Shown here piece after piece: positions 10,107 to 16,728 of a stretch of 32,157 bases of DNA. The notes beneath the pieces were generated by a model. It was not told the DNA's origin and searched no databases. It worked only from the letters and a program-made list of their open reading frames with translations. A program made the position numbers and the translations under genes. The stretch is taken from NCBI GenBank assembly GCA_964511405.1, contig CAZEFK010000070.1, forward strand, positions 1 to 32,157. The letters run 5' to 3'. Every line of letters begins with the position of its first letter. Within the stretch, counting starts at the first letter, position 1. Source of the stretch: CAZEFK01 sp964511405. GTDB lineage: Bacteria > Pseudomonadota > Alphaproteobacteria > Elsterales > Elsteraceae.

Positions 10107-11699
10107 TCAATCGAAGCCGAGGGTGGTCAGATCCTGGAACCAGTGCTGCGCCTGGACGAACGACTTGACCTTGGGCGAGAGGGCGTGGGGGTTGCTGTCA
10201 TGGACCACCCACACCAGCGGCGCATCGTCGGTGATCAGGGCGTTGGCCTGCGCGAGCAGGGCATCTTGCCGGGCCGGATCGAAGGTGCGGCGGGCCTCGT
10301 CGAACAGCCGGTCGACCTCGGGGTTGGCGTAGCCGCTCCAATTGACCCCGACCGGTGCCACCTGGCGACTGTCGAAGAAGCGCACCAGCGCCAGCACCGG
10401 ATCCGAGGTCACATAGGCGATGTTGTTGGCGGTCAAGCCCTGGTTCATCGGGTCGGCGGCGCCCTTGCGCCAATGGGTGTAGAGCGTCTCGAGCTCGACC
10501 ACCTTGAACTCGACCTTGATGCCGACCTCGGCGAAGTTCTGCTGGATGAATTCGTTCATCGGCAGCGACAGCATCTGGCCCGAGCCGCCTTGCGCGATCA
10601 CGAAGGTGGTGGTGAGCGGCTTGTCCTTGCTGTATCCCGCCTCCGCCAGCAGGCGCCGGGCCTCGGCCGGGTCGTAGCGGATGTCGAAGCCCGCCTTGCC
10701 GAACCAGGGGCTGCTGGGGTCGACCTGGCCCTTGGCGGGCTTGGCCAGGCCGTTCAGCAGCTGGACCAGGCCGTCGCGGTCGACCGCCAGGTTGGCGGCG
10801 CGGCGCAGCCGGACGTCGCGCCAGGGCGAGCCCGGCACCAGGCTCAGATGATAGTTCCACACATGGGGGGTGGCGTTGGTGACGATGCGCATGCCGGCTG
10901 CCTTCAGCGCCGGCACGGCGTCGGGCGACGGCGTCTCGATCAGGTCGACCTGGCCGGCCAGCAGCGCATTGGTGCGGGCGGCGTCCTCGGGGATCGTGAT
11001 CAGGGTGAGCTTGTCAGCCCTGGCCCGGCGCTTGGGATCCCAGTACCCCTCGTTGCGCACCAACTCGGCGCGCTCCCGCGGCACCAGGCGGCCGAGTTTG
11101 AACGGCCCCGTGCCCGACGGGCTGAACGCCACCTTGTCCCAGTCATGGCCGAGGGTCTGCCACTGCGCCGGGCTCGAGATCAGGAACCACAGCAGCTGAT
11201 AGGGGAAGAAGGCGTCGACCTCCTTGGTCGTGACCGCGACGGTGGCGGCGTCGAGCTTGCGCCAGCTGGCGACCGAGGGCAGGCGCGGCTTCACCTGGGC
11301 GCTCTGGCGCGGATCGAACTGGGGCGATTGCGGGTTCAGCACCTTCTCGAAGTTCCACAGCACTGCATCGGCATCGAAGGCCGAGCCGTCATGGAACTTG
11401 ACCCCCTGGCGCAGGGTCAGGATCCAGGTCTTCGGGTCGGCCGGATCGGGCTTCCAATCGGTCGCCAGTCCCGGCACCAGCCTGCCCGGCCGCTCGGCGC
11501 TGCTCATGTCCCAGGCGATCAGCGGGTCGTAGAGCGTGAAGCCGGTGAATTGATAGGCACCGGCACCGCGGTCGGGCTGGCCGGTGGTCAGCGGAATGTC
11601 GGCCATCGAGATGCCATAGCGCACCTCGTCGGCGCGCCCGGACGCAGCCAGGCTCACCACCACCGCCGCCACGCCCATCGCGCAGATCGCCGCCCGCAT
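10107..11699 (-). CDS. ABC transporter solute-binding protein, family 5 (copy 2)
   Basis: A 530-residue paralogue of the next gene and first gene of the importer operon. Signal peptide: RAAICAMGVAAVVVSLAASGRA, with likely cleavage before DEVRYGI. The start at 11699 is preferred over the upstream in-frame ATG (11747) because it follows GGAGGTGG and places the signal sequence at the N-terminus. Conserved blocks shared with copy 1 include ISMADIPLTTGQ, GVKFHDGSAFDADAVLWNF, SGTGPFK, AEAGYSKDKPL, GSGQM, PMNEFIQQN and the C-terminal SFVQAQHWFQD. Two binding proteins feeding one membrane complex usually broaden or split substrate specificity. The divergence of ligand-contacting regions could be compared once the structure family is set. 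Confidence 0.9.
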   Translation of the reverse strand: MRAAICAMGVAAVVVSLAASGRADEVRYGISMADIPLTTGQPDRGAGAYQFTGFTLYDPLIAWDMSSAERPGRLVPGLATDWKPDPADPKTWILTLRQGVKFHDGSAFDADAVLWNFEKVLNPQSPQFDPRQSAQVKPRLPSVASWRKLDAATVAVTTKEVDAFFPYQLLWFLISSPAQWQTLGHDWDKVAFSPSGTGPFKLGRLVPRERAELVRNEGYWDPKRRARADKLTLITIPEDAARTNALLAGQVDLIETPSPDAVPALKAAGMRIVTNATPHVWNYHLSLVPGSPWRDVRLRRAANLAVDRDGLVQLLNGLAKPAKGQVDPSSPWFGKAGFDIRYDPAEARRLLAEAGYSKDKPLTTTFVIAQGGSGQMLSLPMNEFIQQNFAEVGIKVEFKVVELETLYTHWRKGAADPMNQGLTANNIAYVTSDPVLALVRFFDSRQVAPVGVNWSGYANPEVDRLFDEARRTFDPARQDALLAQANALITDDAPLVWVVHDSNPHALSPKVKSFVQAQHWFQDLTTLGFD

Positions 11700-11857
11700 G
11701 TCGCCACCTCCAGTTGACCCCGGGTCGTGAAGCAAGCGGCGGGCCATCCGGGCGGGCGGGCAGGACCGCCGCTCGATCGCCGGCGGCCGCGTCGCGCTCG
11801 CGAATTTCCGCAGATGCCTGGATCACCGGGCATTATCAGCCGCTTGGCCGATCCTGC

Positions 11858-11890
11858 TCGTCATCCCCGCGAAGGCGGCGATCCAGCCGT
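11858..11890. repeat. REP-like palindromic repeat unit
   Basis: The spacer between the importer operon and the dsbA-like gene holds TCATCCCCGCGAAGGCGG followed by CGATCCAG. This matches the general form of the short dispersed repeat found in many alphaproteobacterial and other GC-rich genomes (CTGGATCCCCGCCTTCGCGGGGATGACG in the other orientation). The core is an imperfect inverted repeat, CCCCGC-GAAG-GCGGCG. Only one copy is visible here, so its repetitive nature rests on recognition of the motif. The rest of 11700-11991 shows no coding potential I can support. Confidence 0.5.
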
Positions 11891-11991
11891 GGTGGCAAGC
11901 TCGACATCGTCCCTCTTGATATCTGCGTCGGGGCGGAGGGGGGAATCACGGCGATTCCATCTCTTGCGTCTCCCGCTCTAAGCGCCGCTCT

Positions 11992-12684
11992 TTACTTGCC
12001 CGCCGACTGCAGCGCTGCGTCGAGCAGCTTGGCGAACTGCTCATAGGGCATCTCGCCGGCATGGCGCTGGCCGTTGATGATGAAGGTCGGGGTTTCGTCG
12101 ACCCCGAAGTCCTTGGTGGCCTGCAGCTCGCTCTGCAGCACCGCGGTCTCGATCGCCTTGTCGGCCAGGCAGGCGTCGATGCGGTCGCGGCCCAGCCCGC
12201 CGACCCGCACCGCCTTGGCCAGCCCGTCCACCGGGTCCGACTGCGCGATCCAGGTCCGCTGGCTGCGGAACAGGGTCTCGACGAACCCGCCATAGGCGGC
12301 GGTCCCGCCGCAGCGGGCCACGACCGCGGCGGTCACGGCCACCCGGTCGAGCGGGAAATCGCGGAACACCCAGCGCACCTTGCCGGTGTCGATGTAGATG
12401 CGCTTGACCTTGTCGAAGCTGTCGGCGAGGAACGCGGCGCAGTGCGGGCAGGTGAAGGACGCATATTCGATGACGGTCACCGGCGCCTCGGCGCGGCCCA
12501 GCGGCACGTCCGCCATCACGGGCGGCGGCGTGTCGGCGCGGGCCGGGGCGGCGCCGGCGGCGATGGCCAGGCAGGCCGCGACCAGCAGGCCGGCCCTCGT
12601 CGGCGCACGGGGCGTCGGCGCACGGGGCGTCGGCGCACGGGGCGTCGGCGCACGGGGCGTCAGCGCATGGGGGGATGCGCGCAT
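11992..12684 (-). CDS. DsbA-family thioredoxin-fold oxidoreductase
   Basis: A 230-residue periplasmic DsbA-like protein. The active site is CPHC at residues 79-82 (EYASFTCPHCAAF), and the cis-Pro loop is in DETPTFIINGQ near the C-terminus. A central all-alpha insertion (about 105-185) is present, with two more cysteines (RCGG, ACLAD). This is the Thioredoxin_4 / disulfide-isomerase-like form common in alphaproteobacteria. The start at 12684 is preferred because GGAG lies six bases upstream; the ATG at 12705 has no clear ribosome binding site. The signal peptide core is GLLVAACLAIAAGAAPARA, but its n-region is lengthened by PRAPT repeats encoded by a minisatellite. The likely role is oxidising or isomerising cysteines of secreted proteins; the cysteine pair in the secreted protein at 13596 is one possible client (inference). 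Confidence 0.87.
   Translation of the reverse strand: MRASPHALTPRAPTPRAPTPRAPTPRAPTRAGLLVAACLAIAAGAAPARADTPPPVMADVPLGRAEAPVTVIEYASFTCPHCAAFLADSFDKVKRIYIDTGKVRWVFRDFPLDRVAVTAAVVARCGGTAAYGGFVETLFRSQRTWIAQSDPVDGLAKAVRVGGLGRDRIDACLADKAIETAVLQSELQATKDFGVDETPTFIINGQRHAGEMPYEQFAKLLDAALQSAGK
12599..12673. repeat. 15-bp minisatellite inside dsbA-like gene
   Basis: Four exact tandem copies of GTCGGCGCACGGGGC (12599-12658) are followed by one degenerate copy (12659-12673). Because the unit is 15 bp, each copy adds exactly five residues (PRAPT on the coding strand), so copy-number change stays in frame. The repeat sits between the start codon and the hydrophobic core of the signal peptide. Confidence 0.95.
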
Positions 12685-12746
12685 CTCGGTCTCCACTCTC
12701 GTCATGGTTCGAACCGGTACGCAGCGTCAGGGTCGATGGTTACCTT

Positions 12747-12893
12747 TTACGCAGTCTTGTCGTGATCCAAAGTACCCGATTCGTTCACAGAAATATTCTC
12801 GATAGGATAGTAGAAGATCCTTGCCAGCACCTTACAGATTAAATCGACGTCACCTTGGGTGATCTTTGCCGGGATCGCACCGTTGTCGACCTG
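12747..12893 (-). pseudogene. Possible acyl-carrier-protein-like remnant
   Basis: In the AT-richer gap between the dsbA-like gene and the Gly/Ser-repeat genes, the minus strand reads ITQGDVDLICKVLARIF then PIENISVNES then LDHDKTA and a stop at 12747-12749. This resembles helix I and loop of an acyl carrier protein (a xxVxxIVxKVLAxxF helix followed by a PxENIxxxxS turn), but it ends where the phosphopantetheine DSL motif should be, with no serine. No start codon with a ribosome binding site is seen upstream. It may be a decayed fragment or chance similarity, and the same bases could serve as the promoter region of the + strand gene at 12943. Confidence 0.22.
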
Positions 12894-12942
12894 AAGTTCT
12901 CGCCCGACTGGGCGCGAACCCAAGGATGACGAGGAGAGTGAT

Positions 12943-13524
12943 ATGGCGAACAAGCTCGTAACAGGCGCGCTCGCGGCCGCCTTGCTGACCGGCACCGCGG
13001 CGCTGGCAATGGCCCAGAGCAGCAGTACGCTGGGCGCGGGCGGCAGCAGCGTCGGGAACGGCTCGTCGAGCACCACCCTCGGCACCGGCGGCAGCGCGGC
13101 CGGCTCCGGCAGCGGATCGGGCAGCGCCTCGACGCTGGGCCTGGGCGGTGCCACGGCCGGCAACGGCTCGTCCAGCACGACGCTGGGCACCGGTGGCAGC
13201 GCCGCCGGCAGCGGCAGCGGCTCGGGCAGCGCCTCGACCCTGGGTCTGGGTGGGTCCTCGGCCGGCAACGGCTCGTCGGGCACGTCGCTGGGCACCGGCG
13301 GCAGCGCCGCGGGCAGCGGATCCGGCTCGTCCGGCGGCTCGTCCTCGACGCTGGGCCTTGGCGGCTCGAGCGCCGGCCATGGCAGCACCGGTTCCTCGAT
13401 CGGCACCGGCGGCAGCGCGGCCGGGCCGACCGGCGGCGCCGGCATCGGCGAGGACTCGGGCGCTGGCCGTGGCCATTCCATGAACGCGCCCGGTCGCCGG
13501 CGACTCAACAACAACCAGCAATGA
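12943..13524 (+). CDS. Secreted Gly/Ser-rich protein with four ~35-residue repeats
   Basis: A 193-residue protein of unknown function. A Sec signal peptide (residues 1-25, ending LAMAQ) is followed almost entirely by Gly, Ser, Thr, Ala and Leu. Four repeats begin at the STLG motif at residues 28, 63, 98 and 135. Each has the form STLGLGGSSAGNG, then SSTTLGTGGSAAGSG and a GSGS linker. There are no cysteines in the mature part. The C-terminus is different and basic (APGRRRLNNNQQ). GAGGAG precedes the ATG. The stop overlaps an ATG of the next frame, but the next gene probably starts further downstream. Such low-complexity repeats suggest an extracellular, surface or matrix protein; this is inference only. 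It shares the GTGGSAA and STLGLG motifs with the gene at 13950. Confidence 0.8.
   Translation: MANKLVTGALAAALLTGTAALAMAQSSSTLGAGGSSVGNGSSSTTLGTGGSAAGSGSGSGSASTLGLGGATAGNGSSSTTLGTGGSAAGSGSGSGSASTLGLGGSSAGNGSSGTSLGTGGSAAGSGSGSSGGSSSTLGLGGSSAGHGSTGSSIGTGGSAAGPTGGAGIGEDSGAGRGHSMNAPGRRRLNNNQQ
13024..13431 (+). repeat. 105-bp coding tandem repeat, four units
   Basis: The DNA for the four protein repeats of the Gly/Ser-rich gene starts new units near 13024, 13129, 13234 and 13345. The first three are spaced exactly 105 bp and the last is stretched by six. Units 1-3 are very similar at the base level, which points to recent unit duplication or homogenisation; unit 4 has diverged. Confidence 0.85.
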
Positions 13525-13547
13525 CCGAGCCAGCCATAACCAGGAGC

Positions 13548-13570
13548 GGGGGACGCCGTGCGCGTCCCCC
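13548..13570 (+). terminator. GC hairpin between secreted-protein genes
   Basis: GGGGGACGC (13548-13556), a five-base loop, then GCGTCCCCC (13562-13570) form a perfect 9-bp stem. No T-run follows, so it may be a partial terminator, an mRNA 3'-end stabiliser or a processing barrier that sets different expression of the first gene and the two that follow. Confidence 0.55.
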
Positions 13571-13595
13571 ATCTGCTCGAGGGAAAGGGCGTGTA

Positions 13596-13937
13596 ATGCT
13601 CCGTATGATTCCTCTGCCCCTGGCCCTGCTGCTGGCCACGGTCGTCCTGGCCGAGCCGGCAGCCGCGGCCAGCAGCTCGGCGGCTTCGTCCTCATCATCG
13701 AGCGGCGGTGGCCGCAGCTCCGCCCAGGCCAACGATGACTCCGGCGGGATCGAGACCGATGAGCGTGGCTGCCGCGTCATTCGCCATCCGGGGACGCCGT
13801 CGACCAGCATCCAGGTCGGCCCCAACGGCCAGCTGAGCGGGTCGACCAGCGCCGGCGGCAGCGGCGCCTGGTCCGAGGCCGGCGGCGGCAAGGCGCGGTC
13901 GGGCTGCACCGTCGTGGTGCCCGAGGGCAAGCAGTAA
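13596..13937 (+). CDS. Small secreted Ser/Gly-rich protein with a cysteine pair
   Basis: 113 residues of unknown function. The start at 13596 is chosen because it puts the signal peptide (LPLALLLATVVLAEPAAA) at the N-terminus and lies after the 13548-13570 hairpin. An in-frame ATG at 13521, overlapping the previous stop, would add a 25-residue Arg-rich extension without secretion features. After the signal there is a Ser-rich stretch and then a more ordered part with two cysteines (ERGCRVIRHPG and RSGCTVVVPEG), about 50 residues apart, framing a SIQVGPNGQLSGSTSAGGSG segment. The pair could form a disulfide, so the nearby DsbA-like protein is a natural partner to consider. It lies between, and is probably co-transcribed with, two Gly/Ser-repeat genes. 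Confidence 0.7.
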   Translation: MLRMIPLPLALLLATVVLAEPAAAASSSAASSSSSSGGGRSSAQANDDSGGIETDERGCRVIRHPGTPSTSIQVGPNGQLSGSTSAGGSGAWSEAGGGKARSGCTVVVPEGKQ

Positions 13938-13949
13938 GGGAGGCATCCC

Positions 13950-14435
13950 ATGAGACCAGCGTTGATCTTGGCAACGGCCGGCCTGCTGTGCCTGACCGGC
14001 GCCGCCGCGGCGCAGGCGCAATCGGCGGGTGCGCTCGGAACCGGCGCCAGCACCGTCGGCCCGAGCGGCAGCAGCGGCACCGTCGGCTCGGGCGGCAGCG
14101 CGGCGTCCGGCGGCACCTCGGCCTCGACCCTGGGGCTGGGGGCGCAGTCCACCGGCCCCAGCGGCAGCAGCGCGGCCCTCGGCACCGGCGGCTCGGCCGC
14201 CAGCGTGGGTGGGCAGGACAGCAGCCGCAGCCACGTGAACGAAACAGGCAATGGCGGGCTGCACGGCCAGACCCAAGCCCAGGCACACGAGCCGGGCGGC
14301 GTCTGGAGCCGGTCGCAGACCCAGACCAAGGTGCAGGGCGACGACCTCAGCAGCCGCACCCGCAGCATGGCCCATCAGCCCGGCGGGCCGCCGGTCAAGT
14401 CGACCGCGGAAGGCACGGCGTCGCCGCCGCCATAG
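13950..14435 (+). CDS. Secreted Gly/Ser-rich repeat protein (second copy type)
   Basis: A 161-residue protein of unknown function with a signal peptide (ALILATAGLLCLTGAAAAQAQ, residues 4-24). It has a Gly/Ser/Thr-rich middle with motifs shared with the 12943 gene (STLGLG, GTGGSAAS), here alternating with GPSGSS. The C-terminal third is different and more polar (HVNETGNGG, QTQAQAHEPGG, SRSQTQTKVQGDD). GGGAGG precedes the ATG by six bases. The gene ends three bases before the convergent methyltransferase-like gene. It is probably part of a three-gene secreted-protein group. Confidence 0.75.
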   Translation: MRPALILATAGLLCLTGAAAAQAQSAGALGTGASTVGPSGSSGTVGSGGSAASGGTSASTLGLGAQSTGPSGSSAALGTGGSAASVGGQDSSRSHVNETGNGGLHGQTQAQAHEPGGVWSRSQTQTKVQGDDLSSRTRSMAHQPGGPPVKSTAEGTASPPP

Positions 14436-14438
14436 GCG

Positions 14439-15110
14439 TCACCGCCGCGTGAACACGGAAAAGCCTTCGCGCAGGAACGCGTTCATGACGACGATGTCAT
14501 AGCCCGGATCGGCCAGCAGCCGGCGGTGGTTGTGCCAGTTCTTGAAGCCGTTGATGTCGTCCAGCACGATGACGCGGGCGCCATGGACCTGGTCCAGTTC
14601 GGCCCGGCCGGTGAACTCCGAGCCGTCGATCACCACGGCATCGAAGACTTCGATGCCGTGCTGCCGCTTGATCGCCGCGATGCCATGCTGGGGCACGGCG
14701 TGGTCGCGGACATAGGCAAGGTCCTGCGCCAACCAGTCCAGCACCGTCTCGAGCGGGTACTTGTTCAGTGCCGACGGTGTCTCCCGGTAGAAGCGGCTGA
14801 CCTCGTCGGCCGATGCGAAATCGGCGACACCGACGGACGAGGCGTGGCAGGGCACCACCTCGGGAACCGCGGCGTAGCGCTCGGCCAGGGCCGCGCAGCG
14901 CGTCCGCGACACCTCCATCGAGAACAGCGTCGGCCGGTCGGGATTGGCCTGCAGCCCGCGCACCAGCGCCTCGGTGCTGCCGGCGCCGGCCGAGGCACCG
15001 ATCTCGAGGATGGTGCGGATCCCCGGCGTCACTGCAAGCGCGGCCAGCGTCTCGGCCAGCCAGTCGCCCACGATCTCCGGAGGGATGATGCGGTCGTGGC
15101 CGGCGCTCAT
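14439..15110 (-). CDS. Class I SAM-dependent methyltransferase-like protein
   Basis: 223 residues. Motif I of the SAM-binding Rossmann fold is ILEIGASAGAGSTEAL (about residues 34-49). The acidic end of beta-2 is in LFSMEVSRTRC, and motif-IV-like DAVVIDGSEFTG lies near 155-166, followed by ARVIVLDDINGFKNWHN. This is the layout of small class I methyltransferases with a late IDG motif, often acting on sugars or small molecules. Substrate is unknown. Its ATG overlaps the stop of the sensor kinase gene (ATGA), so it is translated with the kinase, an unusual partner in place of a response regulator. Confidence 0.7.
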   Translation of the reverse strand: MSAGHDRIIPPEIVGDWLAETLAALAVTPGIRTILEIGASAGAGSTEALVRGLQANPDRPTLFSMEVSRTRCAALAERYAAVPEVVPCHASSVGVADFASADEVSRFYRETPSALNKYPLETVLDWLAQDLAYVRDHAVPQHGIAAIKRQHGIEVFDAVVIDGSEFTGRAELDQVHGARVIVLDDINGFKNWHNHRRLLADPGYDIVVMNAFLREGFSVFTRR

Positions 15111-16528
15111 CCGGCGCGCGCCGGCTCGGCCGTCGCCGACGATGGCAGGGCGCCGAGCGGCAGCTCGACGACGAAGACCGCACCACCGTCCGCGGCCTCG
15201 TCGACCCGGACGGTACCGCCATGCAACTGGACGAAGCGCTGGGCAATGCTCAGGCCGAGGCCCAGGCCGCGATGGCCGCGGGTCAGCGCGCTGGCCCGTT
15301 GCCAGAACGGCTCGAACACGTGGTCGCGATATTCGCGGGGAATGCCGGGGCCGCTGTCGACCACCGCCAGGCGCAGCACGCTGCTGCCGGTGCAGCGGGC
15401 GTCGATCCGGATCAGCCCATGGGCGGGCGTGAACTTGACGGCATTGCCCAGCAGGTTCAGCAGCGCCTGGCGGACGAGGCGGGCGTCGAGGGTCGCCTGC
15501 AGCCCGGGTTCGACGAAGGTTTCGATGCGCTGCTGCTTCTCTTCCGCCGCCACCCGCACGATCCGCACGGCGGCATCGACGACGTCGACCAGCGCCACCG
15601 GCCGCAGGTCCAGCTCGATGGTCTGGAAGTCGGCGCGCGACAGGTCGATCACGTCGTCGACCACGGCCAGCAGATGGCGCCCGGCGTCCAGGATGTTGCC
15701 GACATATTCCAGGACACGGTCGCGCTGGTCGGTGCGGGCATTGAGCAGGATCAGCTCGGAATAGCCGATCACGGCGTTCAGCGGCGTGCGCAGCTCGTGG
15801 TTCATATTGGCCAGGAACTGCGATTTGGCCTGGCTGGCCGCCTCGGCCCGGTCGCGGGCGTCGGCGTAGTCGACATTGCGCCGCTCCAGCTGGACCGCGA
15901 GCTCGGAGAGCTGGGCGTTGGCGAAGGTCATCTCGGCCTGGACGACCGCCATCCGGCGGCTGTAGTCGAACAGCGCCGCCGCCAGCAGGGTCAGGCCGAA
16001 CACGGTGTTGAGGACGAGCAGGAGCGTGTAGGCCGCGACCTGGTCGCCCCCGGCGATGAGCAGCACGGCGCCGATGTTGGTGACCGCCCGGACCAGCAGC
16101 AACGTGCCCGCGGTGCGGATGAACAGGCTGCGGGTGCGCCACAGCGCCACAGCGCCGCCGACATAGCAGAAGTCGAGCAGGTAGATGGTCAGGGTGCGGT
16201 CGCCGGCCAGCAGCAGGACCGTCGCCAGAGCGGCCGCCACGGCCGCCATCCAGCGCGGCGGCGCCGGACGCCCGGCGATGGCGGCGATCCCCCCGATCAA
16301 GGCCACCATTCCGACAGCCAGCAGCACCGTCGCGATCGCCGCGGCATACGGCACCGGCACCAGGGTCTCCGGTATCCCGAGCGCGGTGGCCAGCCCGTAG
16401 CACACGTGGAACACGGCCCATAGGCCGCTCCAACGCGCCGACCTGTCGACGCGCCAGAACATGGCGAAAACGAAGGCGGTGCCGAAGTGGGACAGGCCCA
16501 GCAGCAGGCCCATCAACGAGGTCATCAT
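15107..16528 (-). CDS. Membrane sensor histidine kinase
   Basis: 473 residues. The N-terminal ~185 residues hold about six hydrophobic helices without a large periplasmic domain, in the style of 7TM-type sensing modules. A linker helix (about 190-240) leads to the H box MNHELRTPLNAVIGYSEL, with phospho-acceptor His244. The HATPase domain shows the N box LLNLLGNAVKFTP, G1 VVDSGPGIP, an F-box EPFWQ and G2 RGLGLGLSIAQRF. It would autophosphorylate and pass phosphate to a response regulator. None is encoded nearby, so it is an orphan kinase in this window. The ATG at 16528 is followed by a second ATG at 16525; a GGGAGGGAGAG lies somewhat far upstream. It is divergent from the aroG leader promoter. 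Confidence 0.9.
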   Translation of the reverse strand: MMTSLMGLLLGLSHFGTAFVFAMFWRVDRSARWSGLWAVFHVCYGLATALGIPETLVPVPYAAAIATVLLAVGMVALIGGIAAIAGRPAPPRWMAAVAAALATVLLLAGDRTLTIYLLDFCYVGGAVALWRTRSLFIRTAGTLLLVRAVTNIGAVLLIAGGDQVAAYTLLLVLNTVFGLTLLAAALFDYSRRMAVVQAEMTFANAQLSELAVQLERRNVDYADARDRAEAASQAKSQFLANMNHELRTPLNAVIGYSELILLNARTDQRDRVLEYVGNILDAGRHLLAVVDDVIDLSRADFQTIELDLRPVALVDVVDAAVRIVRVAAEEKQQRIETFVEPGLQATLDARLVRQALLNLLGNAVKFTPAHGLIRIDARCTGSSVLRLAVVDSGPGIPREYRDHVFEPFWQRASALTRGHRGLGLGLSIAQRFVQLHGGTVRVDEAADGGAVFVVELPLGALPSSATAEPARAG

Positions 16529-16623
16529 CTGCGGTTCGACGCTCTCCCTCCCGCCGGTCCGAGTCTGTCAGCATTCGAGGGAAATATCTACGAACCCGTT
16601 TGACCCTCCGGACGCCCGACCTC

Positions 16624-16653
16624 TTGCACCGCCGGCGCGCCCGTGTCTATGCT
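16624..16653 (+). promoter_or_regulatory. Sigma70-type promoter of the aroG leader
   Basis: A -35-like TTGCAC (16624-16629) and a -10-like TATGCT (16648-16653, preceded by C as in the alphaproteobacterial CTATnn preference) are separated by 18 bases. Transcription would start about 16660-16663, at or just before the leader ATG, giving a leaderless or nearly leaderless leader mRNA. Confidence 0.6.
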
Positions 16654-16662
16654 GCACCTGCT

Positions 16663-16728
16663 ATGGTCTCAGCTGTTGCGATCATCACTCAGCGATTTAG
16701 CTACCGTCGGTTTCTCCCGGCGGCTTAG
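16663..16728 (+). CDS. Leader peptide with Phe/Tyr control codons
   Basis: A 21-codon ORF, ATG 16663 to TAG 16726-16728. It ends in RFSYRRF-LPAA, with Phe TTT at 16696, Tyr TAC at 16702 and Phe TTT at 16711. These codons lie just before or within the first arm of the pause hairpin (16704-16710). The stop codon lies at the end of the second arm, so a ribosome finishing the peptide would cover that arm. There is no Shine-Dalgarno sequence upstream; the promoter position suggests a leaderless start, as I recall for the trpL leader of Sinorhizobium meliloti. The product, end products of the pathway (Phe and Tyr), and the downstream enzyme (DAHP synthase) fit together. The peptide itself probably has no other role. 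Confidence 0.72.
   Translation: MVSAVAIITQRFSYRRFLPAA

Noticed and set aside
9052..11717. Long plus-strand frames opposite the solute-binding protein genes
   Set aside because: Shadows of family 5 binding proteins; no family-like sequence or proper start sites.
12599..12673. CRISPR-like or regulatory direct repeats
   Set aside because: The units are contiguous, 15 bp and in frame inside a gene, with no spacers: a minisatellite.
12747..13514. Long minus-strand frame (Pro/Glu-rich) across the Gly/Ser-repeat gene
   Set aside because: It is the antisense shadow of a GC-rich repeat gene; the plus strand has a signal peptide, a ribosome binding site and a coherent repeat. Only the end of this frame (below 12893) deserves separate note.
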